6,577 bases of DNA from an uncultured Oscillospiraceae bacterium (GTDB lineage: Bacteria > Bacillota > Clostridia > Oscillospirales > Oscillospiraceae): positions 1-6,577 of the forward strand of contig CAKSXP010000102.1 in the NCBI GenBank assembly GCA_934515035.1. Reading direction: 5' to 3'. The position numbers and the translations under genes were made by a program. The notes beneath the pieces were generated by a model that searched no databases, was not told where the DNA came from, and saw only the letters and a list, made by a program, of their open reading frames with translations. Of the stretch, positions 1 to 6,553 are shown in pieces (position 1 is the stretch's first letter; the number at the start of each line of letters is the position of its first letter).

Positions 1-1046
1 AGCATGCCCTTCATCGCAGCCTCGATCTCGTTGATGCAGTCATAGATAACGCGGTACATGCGCATATCGACCTTCGCTCTGGCGGCGTTATCACGCGCCG
101 AGTTGTCGGGACGGACGTTGAAGCCGACTATTATCGCGCCGCTGGTCGCGGCAAGCATAACGTCGGACTCGCTTATCGCGCCGACTCCGGAGTGGATGAC
201 ACGGACTCTGACCTCATCGTTCGAAAGCTTTTCGAGCGATGCCTTGACAGCCTCCGCGCTGCCCTGAACATCCGCTTTCACGATAATGTTCAGTTCCTTC
301 ATCTCGCCCTGCTGTATCTGTGAGAAAAGATCTTCAAGCGTGACCTTTTTGGCGGTTCCCAGGGTCGCATTCTTCTTCTGCTGCTTGCGCTCTTCAACGA
401 GCTCACGCGCCATTCGCTCATCAGTTACGGCGTTGAAAACGTCGCCTGCATCGGGAACATCGGACATACCGGTGATCTCGACCGGGATGGAAGGTCCGGC
501 ATCCGTAACGCGCTCGCCCTTGTCGTTTGTCATAACGCGCACTCGTCCAACGGAAGTTCCGGCTATTATGATATCACCCTGATGCAGCGTTCCGTTCTGG
601 ACAAGAACAGTCATTACCGGGCCGCGGCCCTTGTCAAGTCTGGCCTCTATGACGGTTCCCTTCGCCGCGCGGTTCGGGTTTGCCTTCAGCTCACGCATTT
701 CGGCAGAAAGGACAAGCATTTCAAGAAGGTTATCAATGCCCTCGCCCGTTCTGGCGGAGACGGGACATACGATCGTATCTCCGCCCCATTCCTCTGCAAC
801 GAGGTCATATTCCGTAAGCTGCTGCTTGATGCGCTCGACATTGGCGCCGACCGCGTCTATTTTGTTGATAGCAACAACGATAGTTACGCCCGCGGCCTTG
901 GCATGGTTGATCGATTCGACCGTCTGCGGCATGATGCCGTCGTCCGCCGCAACAACAAGTATTGCGATGTCCGTTACCATCGCACCTCTGGCGCGCATGG
1001 AGGTGAATGCCTCATGGCCCGGAGTGTCGAGGAAAGTGATCGGGCT
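1..1046 (-). CDS. infB: Translation initiation factor IF-2, continuation after the in-frame TGA (partial, runs off the window)
   Basis: This is the same reading frame as the N-terminal part, resuming directly after the TGA: 348 codons with no further stop or frameshift. Numbering through the stop, it starts SPITF and carries G3 DTPGH at 340-344, G4 NKID at 394-397 and G5 SARTGEG at 430-436. Domain II then follows ([16 protein letters not shown]), and the domain III region ([21 protein letters not shown]). The window ends at GMKGML-type sequence (EAAMKGML), within the segment before the C-terminal fMet-tRNA-binding domain, so roughly the last 130 residues of a typical IF-2 lie outside. Conservation is undisturbed on both sides of the stop, which argues against an old decaying pseudogene. 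The nearest ATG (996-998, residue 350) has only a weak SD-like GAGG, and a product starting there would lack the P-loop, so independent expression as a functional factor is unlikely. Confidence 0.88.
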
Positions 1047-1049
1047 TCA
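1047..1049 (-). other. infB: In-frame TGA inside the IF-2 GTPase domain
   Basis: The minus strand reads AAC TGA AGC CCG ATC ACT TTC, that is N-stop-S-P-I-T-F. The flanks align without gaps to the usual IF-2 sequence between HIGAY and ITFLDTPGH, where the residue after Asn is often Gly or Asp. One base change (GGA to TGA) would restore Gly. TGA ends rimP, ylxQ and the BMP-domain gene at their expected C-termini, and the conserved Trp of EEWGGD further on is TGG. Confidence 0.9.
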
Positions 1050-2045
1050 GTTTATCTCCACCCTGTATGCGCCGATATGCTGGGTTATGCCGCCGGCCTC
1101 TCCGTCAACGACATGCGCCGAACGGATACGGTCGAGCAGGCTGGTTTTTCCGTGGTCAACATGGCCCATGACAACAACGACGGGAGCGCGGGGAACGAGC
1201 TCATCCGGGCTGTCCTCGTGGTCGTCGATAAGCCTTTCTTCGACGGTTACAATAACTTCTTTTTCGACCTTGCAGCCAAGTTCCATGGCCACAAGCGCCG
1301 CGGTATCGTAATCAATTATCTCGGAAACGGAGGCCATGACGCCCATCTTCATGAGCTGCTTTATTACCTCGACCGCCGTTTTCTTCATTCTGGATGCAAG
1401 CTCGCCGACGCTGATCTCATCCGGGATCACGACCTTGACAGGGGCCTTCTTTGCGATCTCGAGCTGCAGACGCTGCATCTTGTCGCGCTCTTCCTGTCTG
1501 CGCTTGCTGGAATTATTCTGTCCCTGCTGACGGCGATTCTTGTTGGTAAATTTCTCTTTACCCCGCTTCATATTCTGAGCCTTGTCGGGTACAAGATTAT
1601 CCAGGCGCTCGTCATATTTTGCAAGGTTCGTCGTTGCGCCGCGCGTATCGATGACGCGTTTCTCGGGCACCTTTCTGGGAACATGGGGCTTCTCGGCCTC
1701 GGTTTTGACAGGCTTCTGTTCGGCAGCGGGCGCCTTCTGCTCCGGCTTTGCCGCGGCTTTGTTCTTCTGTCCCTGAGTCTGCGGCTGAGCTTTCTGCGTA
1801 TTCTTCGGCTGCGCAGGCTTTGCCTCCGCTGCGGGAGCCGGCTCGGCATATACTTCGGCGATGCTGCCGATCTGATTATGCTGGGTAAGGTATTCGAAGA
1901 TGAGATCGAGTTCGCTGTTTTCCAGCACCTGCATATGGTTTTTCGGCGTTGTGGCATAGTCCGTAAGGATCTGTGATATCTCCTTGGACGTCATGTTGAA
2001 ATCCTTTGCCACCTCGTGAATCCTGTATTTATCAAAACTACTCAT
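1047..2045 (-). CDS. infB: Translation initiation factor IF-2, N-terminal part up to an in-frame TGA
   Basis: IF-2 is the cytoplasmic GTPase that places initiator fMet-tRNA on the 30S subunit and promotes subunit joining. This part encodes 332 residues. An IF2_N module lies at about 1-52. A long K/A/P/Q/E-rich charged linker follows (about 65-200). A second IF2_N-like module lies at about 205-255. The GTPase domain then begins, with the P-loop GHVDHGKT at 294-301 and the G2 motif GGIT at 318-321. The open frame halts at a TGA (1047-1049) just after GAYRVEIN, but IF-2 sequence continues in the same frame beyond it, so this is one gene with an internal stop. The start is an ATG with AGGAGG about 8 nt upstream; it overlaps the ylxQ stop as ATGA, implying translational coupling. 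It is the last visible gene of the rimP operon. Family assignment is very secure; whether full-length protein is made is unknown. Confidence 0.93.
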   Translation of the reverse strand: MSSFDKYRIHEVAKDFNMTSKEISQILTDYATTPKNHMQVLENSELDLIFEYLTQHNQIGSIAEVYAEPAPAAEAKPAQPKNTQKAQPQTQGQKNKAAAKPEQKAPAAEQKPVKTEAEKPHVPRKVPEKRVIDTRGATTNLAKYDERLDNLVPDKAQNMKRGKEKFTNKNRRQQGQNNSSKRRQEERDKMQRLQLEIAKKAPVKVVIPDEISVGELASRMKKTAVEVIKQLMKMGVMASVSEIIDYDTAALVAMELGCKVEKEVIVTVEERLIDDHEDSPDELVPRAPVVVVMGHVDHGKTSLLDRIRSAHVVDGEAGGITQHIGAYRVEIN

Positions 2046-2473
2046 TCGATCGTCCTCCTCTTGCCCGTCTTCTTGTTCATATCATTACCGTGCGCTTTTT
2101 TTCGGCGCTGTTTGGCTCTGTCGTTCTTTGCACATATCTCGTCGCGCAGAGCGTCATATTCTCCGGGATGCTCATCCGCTGTTGCGGAAACGAAGCTGCA
2201 TGCCAGAGCAAGATCCGTAAAAACCAGCATACTGCATCCGCTTTTTCCGGCGGCAGACGCAAGCTCCAGCTTTGTATACGGCGCTTTCAAAAGCAGCACG
2301 TTCCGGCCCTGAATATATCCTTCCGCCCGCCTCACTGCGTTATCAGATGCATCCGCCGCAATAACGAGAAGCTTTGCCTTTCCGCTGCGGATCACAACAC
2401 CGCTGCTCTCTTCTCCGGTTTCGACAAGCCCGGCCTTCCTCGCAAGGCTTATATAATTAAGCGGATTACTCAT
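2042..2473 (-). CDS. ylxQ: L7Ae/L30e-family RNA-binding protein YlxQ with basic C-terminal tail
   Basis: The gene encodes 143 residues. Residues 1-100 form an L7Ae/L30e-type domain resembling B. subtilis Ylx[19 protein letters not shown], then [16 protein letters not shown], and a C-terminal half with the expected beta-alpha pattern around [11 protein letters not shown]. Family members bind kink-turn-like RNA; the exact target of YlxQ is not settled. The protein is longer than the roughly 100-residue core: residues 114-143 are a Lys/Arg-rich tail ([16 protein letters not shown] and onward) that probably adds nonspecific RNA affinity (inference). The ATG at 2473 is chosen because it has GGAGG 6 nt upstream and begins where homologues begin. 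An upstream in-frame ATG at 2545 would add 24 unrelated residues inside rnpM. The gene overlaps rnpM by 8 nt, and its TGA overlaps the infB ATG (ATGA). Confidence 0.9.
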   Translation of the reverse strand: MSNPLNYISLARKAGLVETGEESSGVVIRSGKAKLLVIAADASDNAVRRAEGYIQGRNVLLLKAPYTKLELASAAGKSGCSMLVFTDLALACSFVSATADEHPGEYDALRDEICAKNDRAKQRRKKAHGNDMNKKTGKRRTIE

Positions 2474-2735
2474 TTCCCGCCTCCATTCTCTCATAGAGGC
2501 GGTCATAGATCTCCTCCGGTATCGTTGTTTCCAGCGCTCTGTCAAGAGCCTTGGACTTGACAGCCTTTTTCAGGCATGCCGGGTCAGGGCAGACATAAGC
2601 TCCCCGACCCGGGGATTTTCCCTTGAAATCCAGAGAGATATCCCCCTCCGGAGATCTTACGACACGGACAAGCTCGCGCTTGGGCTTCATCTCGCGGCAG
2701 CCCGTGCATTGCCTCATAGGTATTTTCTTTTGCAT
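2466..2735 (-). CDS. rnpM: RNase P modulator RnpM (YlxR, DUF448 family)
   Basis: This small basic protein of 89 residues belongs to the YlxR/DUF448 family, whose B. subtilis member binds the RNase P RNA and modulates its activity (established for the family). The family signature is plain: RQCTGCREMKPKRELVRVV at 8-26 and GRGAYVCP at 43-50. Cysteines 10, 13, 49 and 54 form two pairs (CTGC and CPDPAC), which may bind a metal or stabilise the fold (inference). The C-terminal third is helical (KAVKSKALDRALE). The length is typical. The ATG at 2735 has an AAAGGCGG purine run about 7-9 nt upstream; Met7 is a less likely alternative. It follows nusA by 26 nt and overlaps ylxQ by 8 nt, so it is cotranscribed with both. 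Confidence 0.93.
   Translation of the reverse strand: MQKKIPMRQCTGCREMKPKRELVRVVRSPEGDISLDFKGKSPGRGAYVCPDPACLKKAVKSKALDRALETTIPEEIYDRLYERMEAGNE
2480..2484 (-). promoter_or_regulatory. Ribosome binding site deciding the ylxQ start
   Basis: GGAGG on the minus strand, 6 nt before the ATG at 2473. It lies inside the 3' end of rnpM. It supports the short ylxQ start over the in-frame ATG at 2545. Confidence 0.75.
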
Positions 2736-2761
2736 AACGAACCGCCTTTCTTCCGTGATTT

Positions 2762-3820
2762 TTACTCAGCAGCCTCGCCTTCCGGCTTAATGTCGATCTT
2801 GTATCCGGTAAGCTTTGCGGCCAGGCGTACGTTCTGGCCCTCCTTGCCGATGGCAAGAGAGAGCTGGCTTTCCGGAACAACAACGCTGCAGCTCTTGCCC
2901 TCGTCGAGGAGCGTAACAGAGACCACCTCTGCCGGGGAAAGCGCAGCGGCTATATATTCCTCGGGAGATTCGCTGTATTTGATAATGTCGATCTTTTCTC
3001 CGCCGAGCTCGTCAACGACGTTCGCAACACGGCCGCCCTTGGGACCGACGCATGCGCCGATAGGATCGACCTCGGAATCGTTGGACCATACCGCCATCTT
3101 TGTGCGGCTGCCCGCTTCACGGGCAATGGACTTGATCTCGACGGTTCCGTCGAATATCTCAGGTACCTCAAGCTCGAACAGGCGTTTCACCAGACCCGGA
3201 TGAGTTCTCGAGATAAGCACCTGGGGACCGCGCGTGGAGTTGCGTACCTCGACAACATATACCTTGACACGGTCGCCCTCCGACAGGTTTTCCGTTACCA
3301 TCTGTTCGTTTGCGGTCAGAAGCGCTTCGGTAAACTCGGAATTTGAGCTTATCTTGATGGACACCGCGCCCGTTCTCGGGTCTATTCTTGAAACGACTCC
3401 GGTGAGGATCTCGTGTTCCTTGGAGGTGAACTCTTCATATATTATTCCGCGCTCGGCTTCACGGATCCCCTGTATTATGACCTGCTTTGCCGCCTGCGCG
3501 GCAATGCGCCCAAACTTCTTCGTATCGACAGGGATCTTGACGATCGCTCCGAGCTTTGTACGCTTCGAATATTCCATCGCGCGCTCGAGAGATATCTCGC
3601 AGGTGGGATCCTCCACCTCTTCGACCACCGTCTTTTCAACATACATTTCGATTTTTTTCTTATCCTCGTTCATCGATATGACAACATTGTCGCCATACTC
3701 GGGATTGTCCTTGCGAAAAGCCGCCATCATCGCCTGATTGATCTTATCATACATATACTCGCGGGGAATATTTTTTTCCTTTTCGATTTCTTCGATAGCG
3801 TCGAAAAACTCTGCGTTCAT
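2762..3820 (-). CDS. nusA: Transcription termination/antitermination factor NusA
   Basis: NusA binds RNA polymerase and nascent RNA and modulates pausing, intrinsic termination and rRNA antitermination. The protein has 352 residues, typical for Gram-positive NusA, which lacks the C-terminal acidic repeats of the proteobacterial protein. In order: an N-terminal polymerase-binding domain at 1-125, including FGRIAAQAAKQVIIQGIREA; an S1 domain at about 135-203 (LTGVVSRIDPRTGAVSIK); KH1 at about 205-280 with DPIGACVGPKGGRV (GPKG 259-262); and KH2 at about 285-345 with LAIGKEGQNVRLAAKLTGY (GKEG 325-328). The end is a short acidic-alanine tail and TAA. The start ATG has AAGGAG 10 nt upstream and begins with the usual N-terminal helix (MNAEFFDAIEEIEKEK). 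It sits 31 nt after rimP and 26 nt before rnpM. NusA could act on the leader terminator of its own operon. Confidence 0.97.
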   Translation of the reverse strand: MNAEFFDAIEEIEKEKNIPREYMYDKINQAMMAAFRKDNPEYGDNVVISMNEDKKKIEMYVEKTVVEEVEDPTCEISLERAMEYSKRTKLGAIVKIPVDTKKFGRIAAQAAKQVIIQGIREAERGIIYEEFTSKEHEILTGVVSRIDPRTGAVSIKISSNSEFTEALLTANEQMVTENLSEGDRVKVYVVEVRNSTRGPQVLISRTHPGLVKRLFELEVPEIFDGTVEIKSIAREAGSRTKMAVWSNDSEVDPIGACVGPKGGRVANVVDELGGEKIDIIKYSESPEEYIAAALSPAEVVSVTLLDEGKSCSVVVPESQLSLAIGKEGQNVRLAAKLTGYKIDIKPEGEAAE

Positions 3821-3851
3821 TTCAAATAAGCTCCTTATCGTTCTTGTTCAT

Positions 3852-4310
3852 TCAGACTATCCGCAGGCGGACCTGAGCAACAGCATTTTTATTGAAGGTT
3901 ATATCCTCGTCCCCGTTTCTTGCGGAGATCGTTACATCACCATCGGAATAGGCGCGGAGCACGCCGACATAAACCTTACTGCCGTTTTGAGGGCTGTAAA
4001 GCTTGACCTCGACGTTTTCTCCGATAAAGCGTTCAAAGTCTCCCGGGCGCTTGAGTTCCCGCTCCACGCCGGCCGACGACACCTCGAATACATAGCTCTC
4101 GGCAATAAGGTCGACCTCATCAAGAATGGGGTCAAGTATACGGCTCACGTTTTCGCAATCGTCTATGGAAACGCCGCCGTCTTTATCGATATACACACGA
4201 AGGTATCTGTTTCCGGCCTCTTTCACAAACTCGACGTCCCATAGTTCGCAGCCGCACTGCTCACATACAGGCGCCGCGATCTCACTGATCTTTTCCGTCA
4301 ATTTACTCAT
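3852..4310 (-). CDS. rimP: Ribosome maturation factor RimP
   Basis: RimP binds the maturing 30S subunit and helps assembly of the 3' domain around uS12. The gene encodes 152 residues. The N-terminal alpha/beta domain (1-75) contains CELWDVEFVKEAG and the YLRVYIDKDGGVSIDDCE strand-helix unit. The family signature YVFEVSSAGVERELKRPGDF is at 73-92. A C-terminal SH3-like barrel follows (about 95-152, ending VAQVRLRIV-TGA, where homologues also end). I place the start at the ATG of 4310, which has GGAG 7 nt upstream and begins with MSKLTEKI. A TTG six codons upstream (4328) has no visible ribosome binding site. It is the first gene of the nusA-infB operon, preceded by a promoter and a leader terminator. 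The TGA stop at the expected terminus is good evidence that TGA is a stop codon in this organism. Confidence 0.95.
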   Translation of the reverse strand: MSKLTEKISEIAAPVCEQCGCELWDVEFVKEAGNRYLRVYIDKDGGVSIDDCENVSRILDPILDEVDLIAESYVFEVSSAGVERELKRPGDFERFIGENVEVKLYSPQNGSKVYVGVLRAYSDGDVTISARNGDEDITFNKNAVAQVRLRIV

Positions 4311-4317
4311 ATCAACA

Positions 4318-4321
4318 CTCC
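4318..4321 (-). promoter_or_regulatory. Ribosome binding site deciding the rimP start
   Basis: GGAG on the minus strand, 7 nt before the ATG at 4310. No comparable site precedes the alternative TTG at 4328, so this site fixes the rimP start. Confidence 0.65.
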
Positions 4322-4354
4322 ACGCCAAATTTTGACAACTAAAAACAGCTCAAC

Positions 4355-4380
4355 AAAAAGAGTGGGGGGCACCCACTCTT
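4355..4380 (-). terminator. Intrinsic terminator in the rimP leader, candidate attenuator
   Basis: On the minus strand, AAGAGTGGG (4372-4380) pairs perfectly over 9 bp with CCCACTCTT (4358-4366) around a 5-nt loop, and a run of five Ts follows (4359-4355). It has the proper form only on the minus strand; the plus-strand reading has no T-tract after the stem. It lies downstream of the predicted rimP promoter, about 20 nt after the likely transcription start and 45 nt before the rimP ATG. It would therefore stop a fraction of transcripts of its own operon rather than merely end the upstream gene. A short AAAGAG just before it could pair with CTCTTT of the 3' arm as a weak alternative structure. 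Confidence 0.75.
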
Positions 4381-4405
4381 ACAATTCCTCTTTACTAACA
4401 TTATG

Positions 4406-4434
4406 ATTATAACACTACATATATTACATTGCAA
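4406..4434 (-). promoter_or_regulatory. Sigma-A promoter of the rimP-nusA-infB operon
   Basis: On the minus strand the -35 box TTGCAA (4429-4434) is separated by exactly 17 bp from a perfect -10 box TATAAT (4406-4411). The predicted start is near 4399, which gives a leader of about 89 nt to the rimP ATG containing the hairpin terminator. The surrounding DNA is clearly more AT-rich than the flanking genes. Confidence 0.8.
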
Positions 4435-4461
4435 GCTTTTTTTCAATATATACTGAACTGA

Positions 4462-4489
4462 GGGGCGGAGATATGGTATATTCCGCCCC
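4462..4489 (-). terminator. GC-rich hairpin after the BMP-domain gene (terminator-like, no U-tract)
   Basis: GGGGCGGA (4462-4469) pairs with TCCGCCCC (4482-4489). After a one-base bulge at 4470 the stem continues with ATAT/ATAT around a 3-nt loop, giving 12 bp in all. It begins 9 nt after the BMP gene stop. No T-run follows on either strand, so it is not a classic intrinsic terminator; it may be a 3'-end stabiliser or processing hairpin. The leader terminator further on could serve as backup. Confidence 0.5.
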
Positions 4490-4498
4490 GGTATCCGG

Positions 4499-6406
4499 TC
4501 AAATACTGAAAGTTTCGGCGACAGCGTCTGTGACCCAGCGCATGTTCTGTATTTCGGTAAGTGTCGGGCTGTGGAACTCCTCTATGCGGAGGTTTCCCTC
4601 CTGATCATATATCGGGCCCGTAAACGGGTGGAATCTTCCGCTGTAAACGGCAGAATAGAAAATATGAAGCAGACGGGTCGCATTATGTCCCATAAACGCA
4701 TCAACTCCATAGACCTCTACAAGGTGGGTGTTGAGTCCCCAGCCAAAATGGACAGCCTCTGTCTCGTCGATTCCCTTGATGATCAGCTCGTTTTTGAGTA
4801 TATCCGTTATTACGCGGTCATAGAAAACGAACCAGTCGCAGGCCGCAGCTCCGATAGCGTCGTCCGGATAGCCGAATTTCGGGTGCAGCATATACATCTG
4901 GGCAAACACGCCCGGCGGAGCCTTGCGCGAAAGCGGATTGGTGAAAGACTGCTGCACAAGCGCCACATCCGCACCTGCCTCCGTAAAACGCTTGCAGGCC
5001 CTGTTCTGCTCTTCGAAGTCATCCGCATGACGGAGGACACAGTTGATTATTTCCGCCCTCGGATTAACTATCGACGCGCCGATGGAAAATGCATTCAGGT
5101 CGCAGGTCGGCCCCTTTGCAAACGACAAACTGGTCATATATCCGATACGGTCAGTCTTGCTCATCGCGCCGGCAACAACGCCGCACAGGAAGATAGCGTC
5201 ATGCGTCTTGGGATAATAAGTGTGCAGGCTGTTGCCCTCGCGCGCGCGGTCACAGTTGAGAACGATCATATCCGGGTGTTCAAGCGCGATGCGGAGACTG
5301 ATGTTTGACATATACGGACTCGTTGTGAACACAACGTCCGGTTTGTCTGCAATTGCGTTGTTGATAAGGTCATAAAGCGCCTGGGGGTCGCGCGGGGCAT
5401 TGTAGAGCCGTGTGACCTTGAGCTTGTCGCCGTATTTGTACTCAAGGCGTCTGACTCCGTCATTATGCAGACGGGTCCACGGATACTTTTCGGGCGTACC
5501 CTCAAACACAAACAGGGCTTTGGCGCTTGTCTTCTGTTTTCTTATAAAAAAGCTGAACCCGCTCGACACTCTCTCGGCTGAATTGTTTTCGACCGTGACC
5601 TGCATCTGTTTATTAGCCCGCTGTTCGAACTGGGAAATCGCCTTTATAACATTATTGGAAATATCAGCCGCGTTCTGGAACGCAGGGAATCCGAATATCC
5701 GGCTATACTCCAGAAGCGCATCTCCCGTCGTAATGGAAAGATCCGGCGGAGCTGCCCTTTTATACGCTATTCTGAACGTCTTATGCGTCGATCTTATAAG
5801 CTCGTCAACAGGCATCTTGATCTCCGGGTTATGCTCAAGAAAATCCTTTGCCAGAGCCACAAGCTTTGTGAACTCTCCCCGGTGAGAAAACCACAGATTG
5901 TCAAACACCGCGCGCCGGTCAAAGTCGATGAACTCATAGTATATCGATATTTCCTCGTTGCTCTCGTCTCGCTTCGGAAGAATACGGGTGACATAAGCGT
6001 CTATCGTCGGTGCGTCGCAGAAATTCAGAACGCTTACGCGCTTATTGCCCTCCTGTACATAGTATCTGTTTATAAACTCATATACTTTTATGGGTTCCCT
6101 TATGCCTTCGCTTATATGGCTCTGATACAGTTTGCGCCATTTGATGCCAAATTCAGTGTTCTCCTCCAGAAGCGGCATGAAGTTGCCTGCAAAAGCGTTG
6201 GAACGTCCTTCTGTTCTTGTTCCGACGATTTTTCTGAGAGGGATCTCATGCACGCCAAGGCTTATCTCGCCCACGACCTCAATACTTCTCAGCCGGTCGT
6301 CAAGGACCGGCAAATACCCGCCGTATTGATTTGACGCGTGTTCCTGGACGTACTTTTTACCCAGCTTGCGCGCCGCAAGATATGCAGACTGTGCTGTTTC
6401 CGCCAT
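4499..6406 (-). CDS. Cytosolic BMP-domain protein with N-terminal ParB-like domain
   Basis: The gene encodes 635 residues. The C-terminal part (about 293-600) matches the BMP/PnrA/Med ligand-binding family: KPDVVFTTSPYMSNISLRIA (355-374), IFLCGVVAGAMSKTDRIGY (405-423), AGADVALVQQS (477-487), HFGWGLNT (553-560) and AVYSGRFHPFTGP (586-598). Known BMP proteins are lipoproteins that bind nucleosides for ABC transporters, but this one has no signal peptide, lipobox or membrane segment and should be cytosolic. Residues about 46-145 look ParB/sulfiredoxin-like: EISLGVHEIPLRKIVGTR, then PIKVYEFINRYYVQEGNKR with EGNKR at the ParB GERR-like position. Residues about 165-265 are helical and may be DNA-binding or dimerising (inference). 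The ATG has GGGAGG 7 nt upstream and a promoter 45 nt further up. No transporter genes are visible. It may be a ligand-responsive regulator; ligand and function are not known to me. Confidence 0.85.
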   Translation of the reverse strand: MAETAQSAYLAARKLGKKYVQEHASNQYGGYLPVLDDRLRSIEVVGEISLGVHEIPLRKIVGTRTEGRSNAFAGNFMPLLEENTEFGIKWRKLYQSHISEGIREPIKVYEFINRYYVQEGNKRVSVLNFCDAPTIDAYVTRILPKRDESNEEISIYYEFIDFDRRAVFDNLWFSHRGEFTKLVALAKDFLEHNPEIKMPVDELIRSTHKTFRIAYKRAAPPDLSITTGDALLEYSRIFGFPAFQNAADISNNVIKAISQFEQRANKQMQVTVENNSAERVSSGFSFFIRKQKTSAKALFVFEGTPEKYPWTRLHNDGVRRLEYKYGDKLKVTRLYNAPRDPQALYDLINNAIADKPDVVFTTSPYMSNISLRIALEHPDMIVLNCDRAREGNSLHTYYPKTHDAIFLCGVVAGAMSKTDRIGYMTSLSFAKGPTCDLNAFSIGASIVNPRAEIINCVLRHADDFEEQNRACKRFTEAGADVALVQQSFTNPLSRKAPPGVFAQMYMLHPKFGYPDDAIGAAACDWFVFYDRVITDILKNELIIKGIDETEAVHFGWGLNTHLVEVYGVDAFMGHNATRLLHIFYSAVYSGRFHPFTGPIYDQEGNLRIEEFHSPTLTEIQNMRWVTDAVAETFSI

Positions 6407-6430
6407 TGTCCCGCCTCCCTTTCGAGCTGC

Positions 6431-6461
6431 AATGATACAACTATACTGTTATTATATCATT
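6431..6461. repeat. Inverted repeat over the BMP-gene promoter, possible operator
   Basis: AATGATA (6431-6437) and TATCATT (6455-6461) are a perfect 7-bp inverted repeat with a 17-bp spacer. One arm overlaps the -10 box and the other lies in the first bases of the transcript. The spacing suits either a dimeric repressor on one DNA face or chance in AT-rich DNA. Confidence 0.4.
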
Positions 6462-6479
6462 TCGGAGCGTCATCCACAA
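6451..6479 (-). promoter_or_regulatory. Sigma-A promoter of the BMP-domain gene
   Basis: On the minus strand a perfect -10 TATAAT (6451-6456) is 17 bp from a weaker -35 TTGTGG (6474-6479). The predicted start is near 6444, giving a 5' leader of about 38 nt that includes the GGGAGG ribosome binding site (6414-6419). Its own promoter indicates that this gene can be transcribed independently of the gene at the right edge. Confidence 0.65.
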
Positions 6480-6507
6480 GCAGACAATACCCAAACAATT
6501 TGAAGTT

Positions 6508-6521
6508 TATAAATATTTATA
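6508..6521. repeat. Perfect 14-bp AT palindrome upstream of the BMP-gene promoter
   Basis: TATAAATATTTATA is self-complementary over all 14 bases. It lies about 30 bp upstream of the -35 box and 32 bp after the stop of the right-edge gene. It could be an AT-rich regulator site or UP-like element, but such palindromes also arise by chance in AT-rich spacers. Confidence 0.3.
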
Positions 6522-6553
6522 GACGTTCACAAACAGATGTTCAGCATTGACGG

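Noticed and set aside
996..1046. Re-initiation downstream of the TGA giving a separate functional IF-2 fragment.
   Set aside because: The nearest ATG (996-998) has only a weak GAGG upstream, and the fragment would lack the P-loop and G2 region.
1017..1049. The in-frame TGA could be a selenocysteine codon: GCCCG just after it can pair with CGGGC further on, as in a bacterial SECIS hairpin.
   Set aside because: The stem is only 5 bp with a large loop and is explained by conserved coding (SPI and TPGH). IF-2 has no redox Cys/Sec at this position, and no Sec-containing IF-2 is known to me.
582..1976. Long plus-strand open frame opposite infB (464 codons).
   Set aside because: It is the antisense shadow of infB: no recognisable domain, low-complexity Leu/Arg-rich translation, and the minus frame shows full IF-2 conservation.
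1..2045. Genome-wide reassignment of TGA to Gly or Trp.
   Set aside because: TGA ends rimP, ylxQ and the BMP-domain gene at their expected C-termini. The conserved Trp codons seen are TGG and GGA is used for Gly. The gene order is that of Firmicutes, not of the phyla known to use TGA as Gly.
4312..4328. Longer rimP form starting at the TTG of 4328.
   Set aside because: No ribosome binding site precedes it, whereas the ATG at 4310 has GGAG at 7 nt and matches the usual N-terminus.
4339..4401. A short leader-peptide ORF starting at the ATG of 4399-4401 and running through the leader hairpin to a TAG.
   Set aside because: The ATG sits at the predicted transcription start with no room for a ribosome binding site, and the peptide shows no regulatory codon run.
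4571..5308. Plus-strand open frame of 245 codons opposite the BMP-domain gene.
   Set aside because: It lies fully inside the minus-strand gene, resembles no family, and has no ribosome binding site or promoter.
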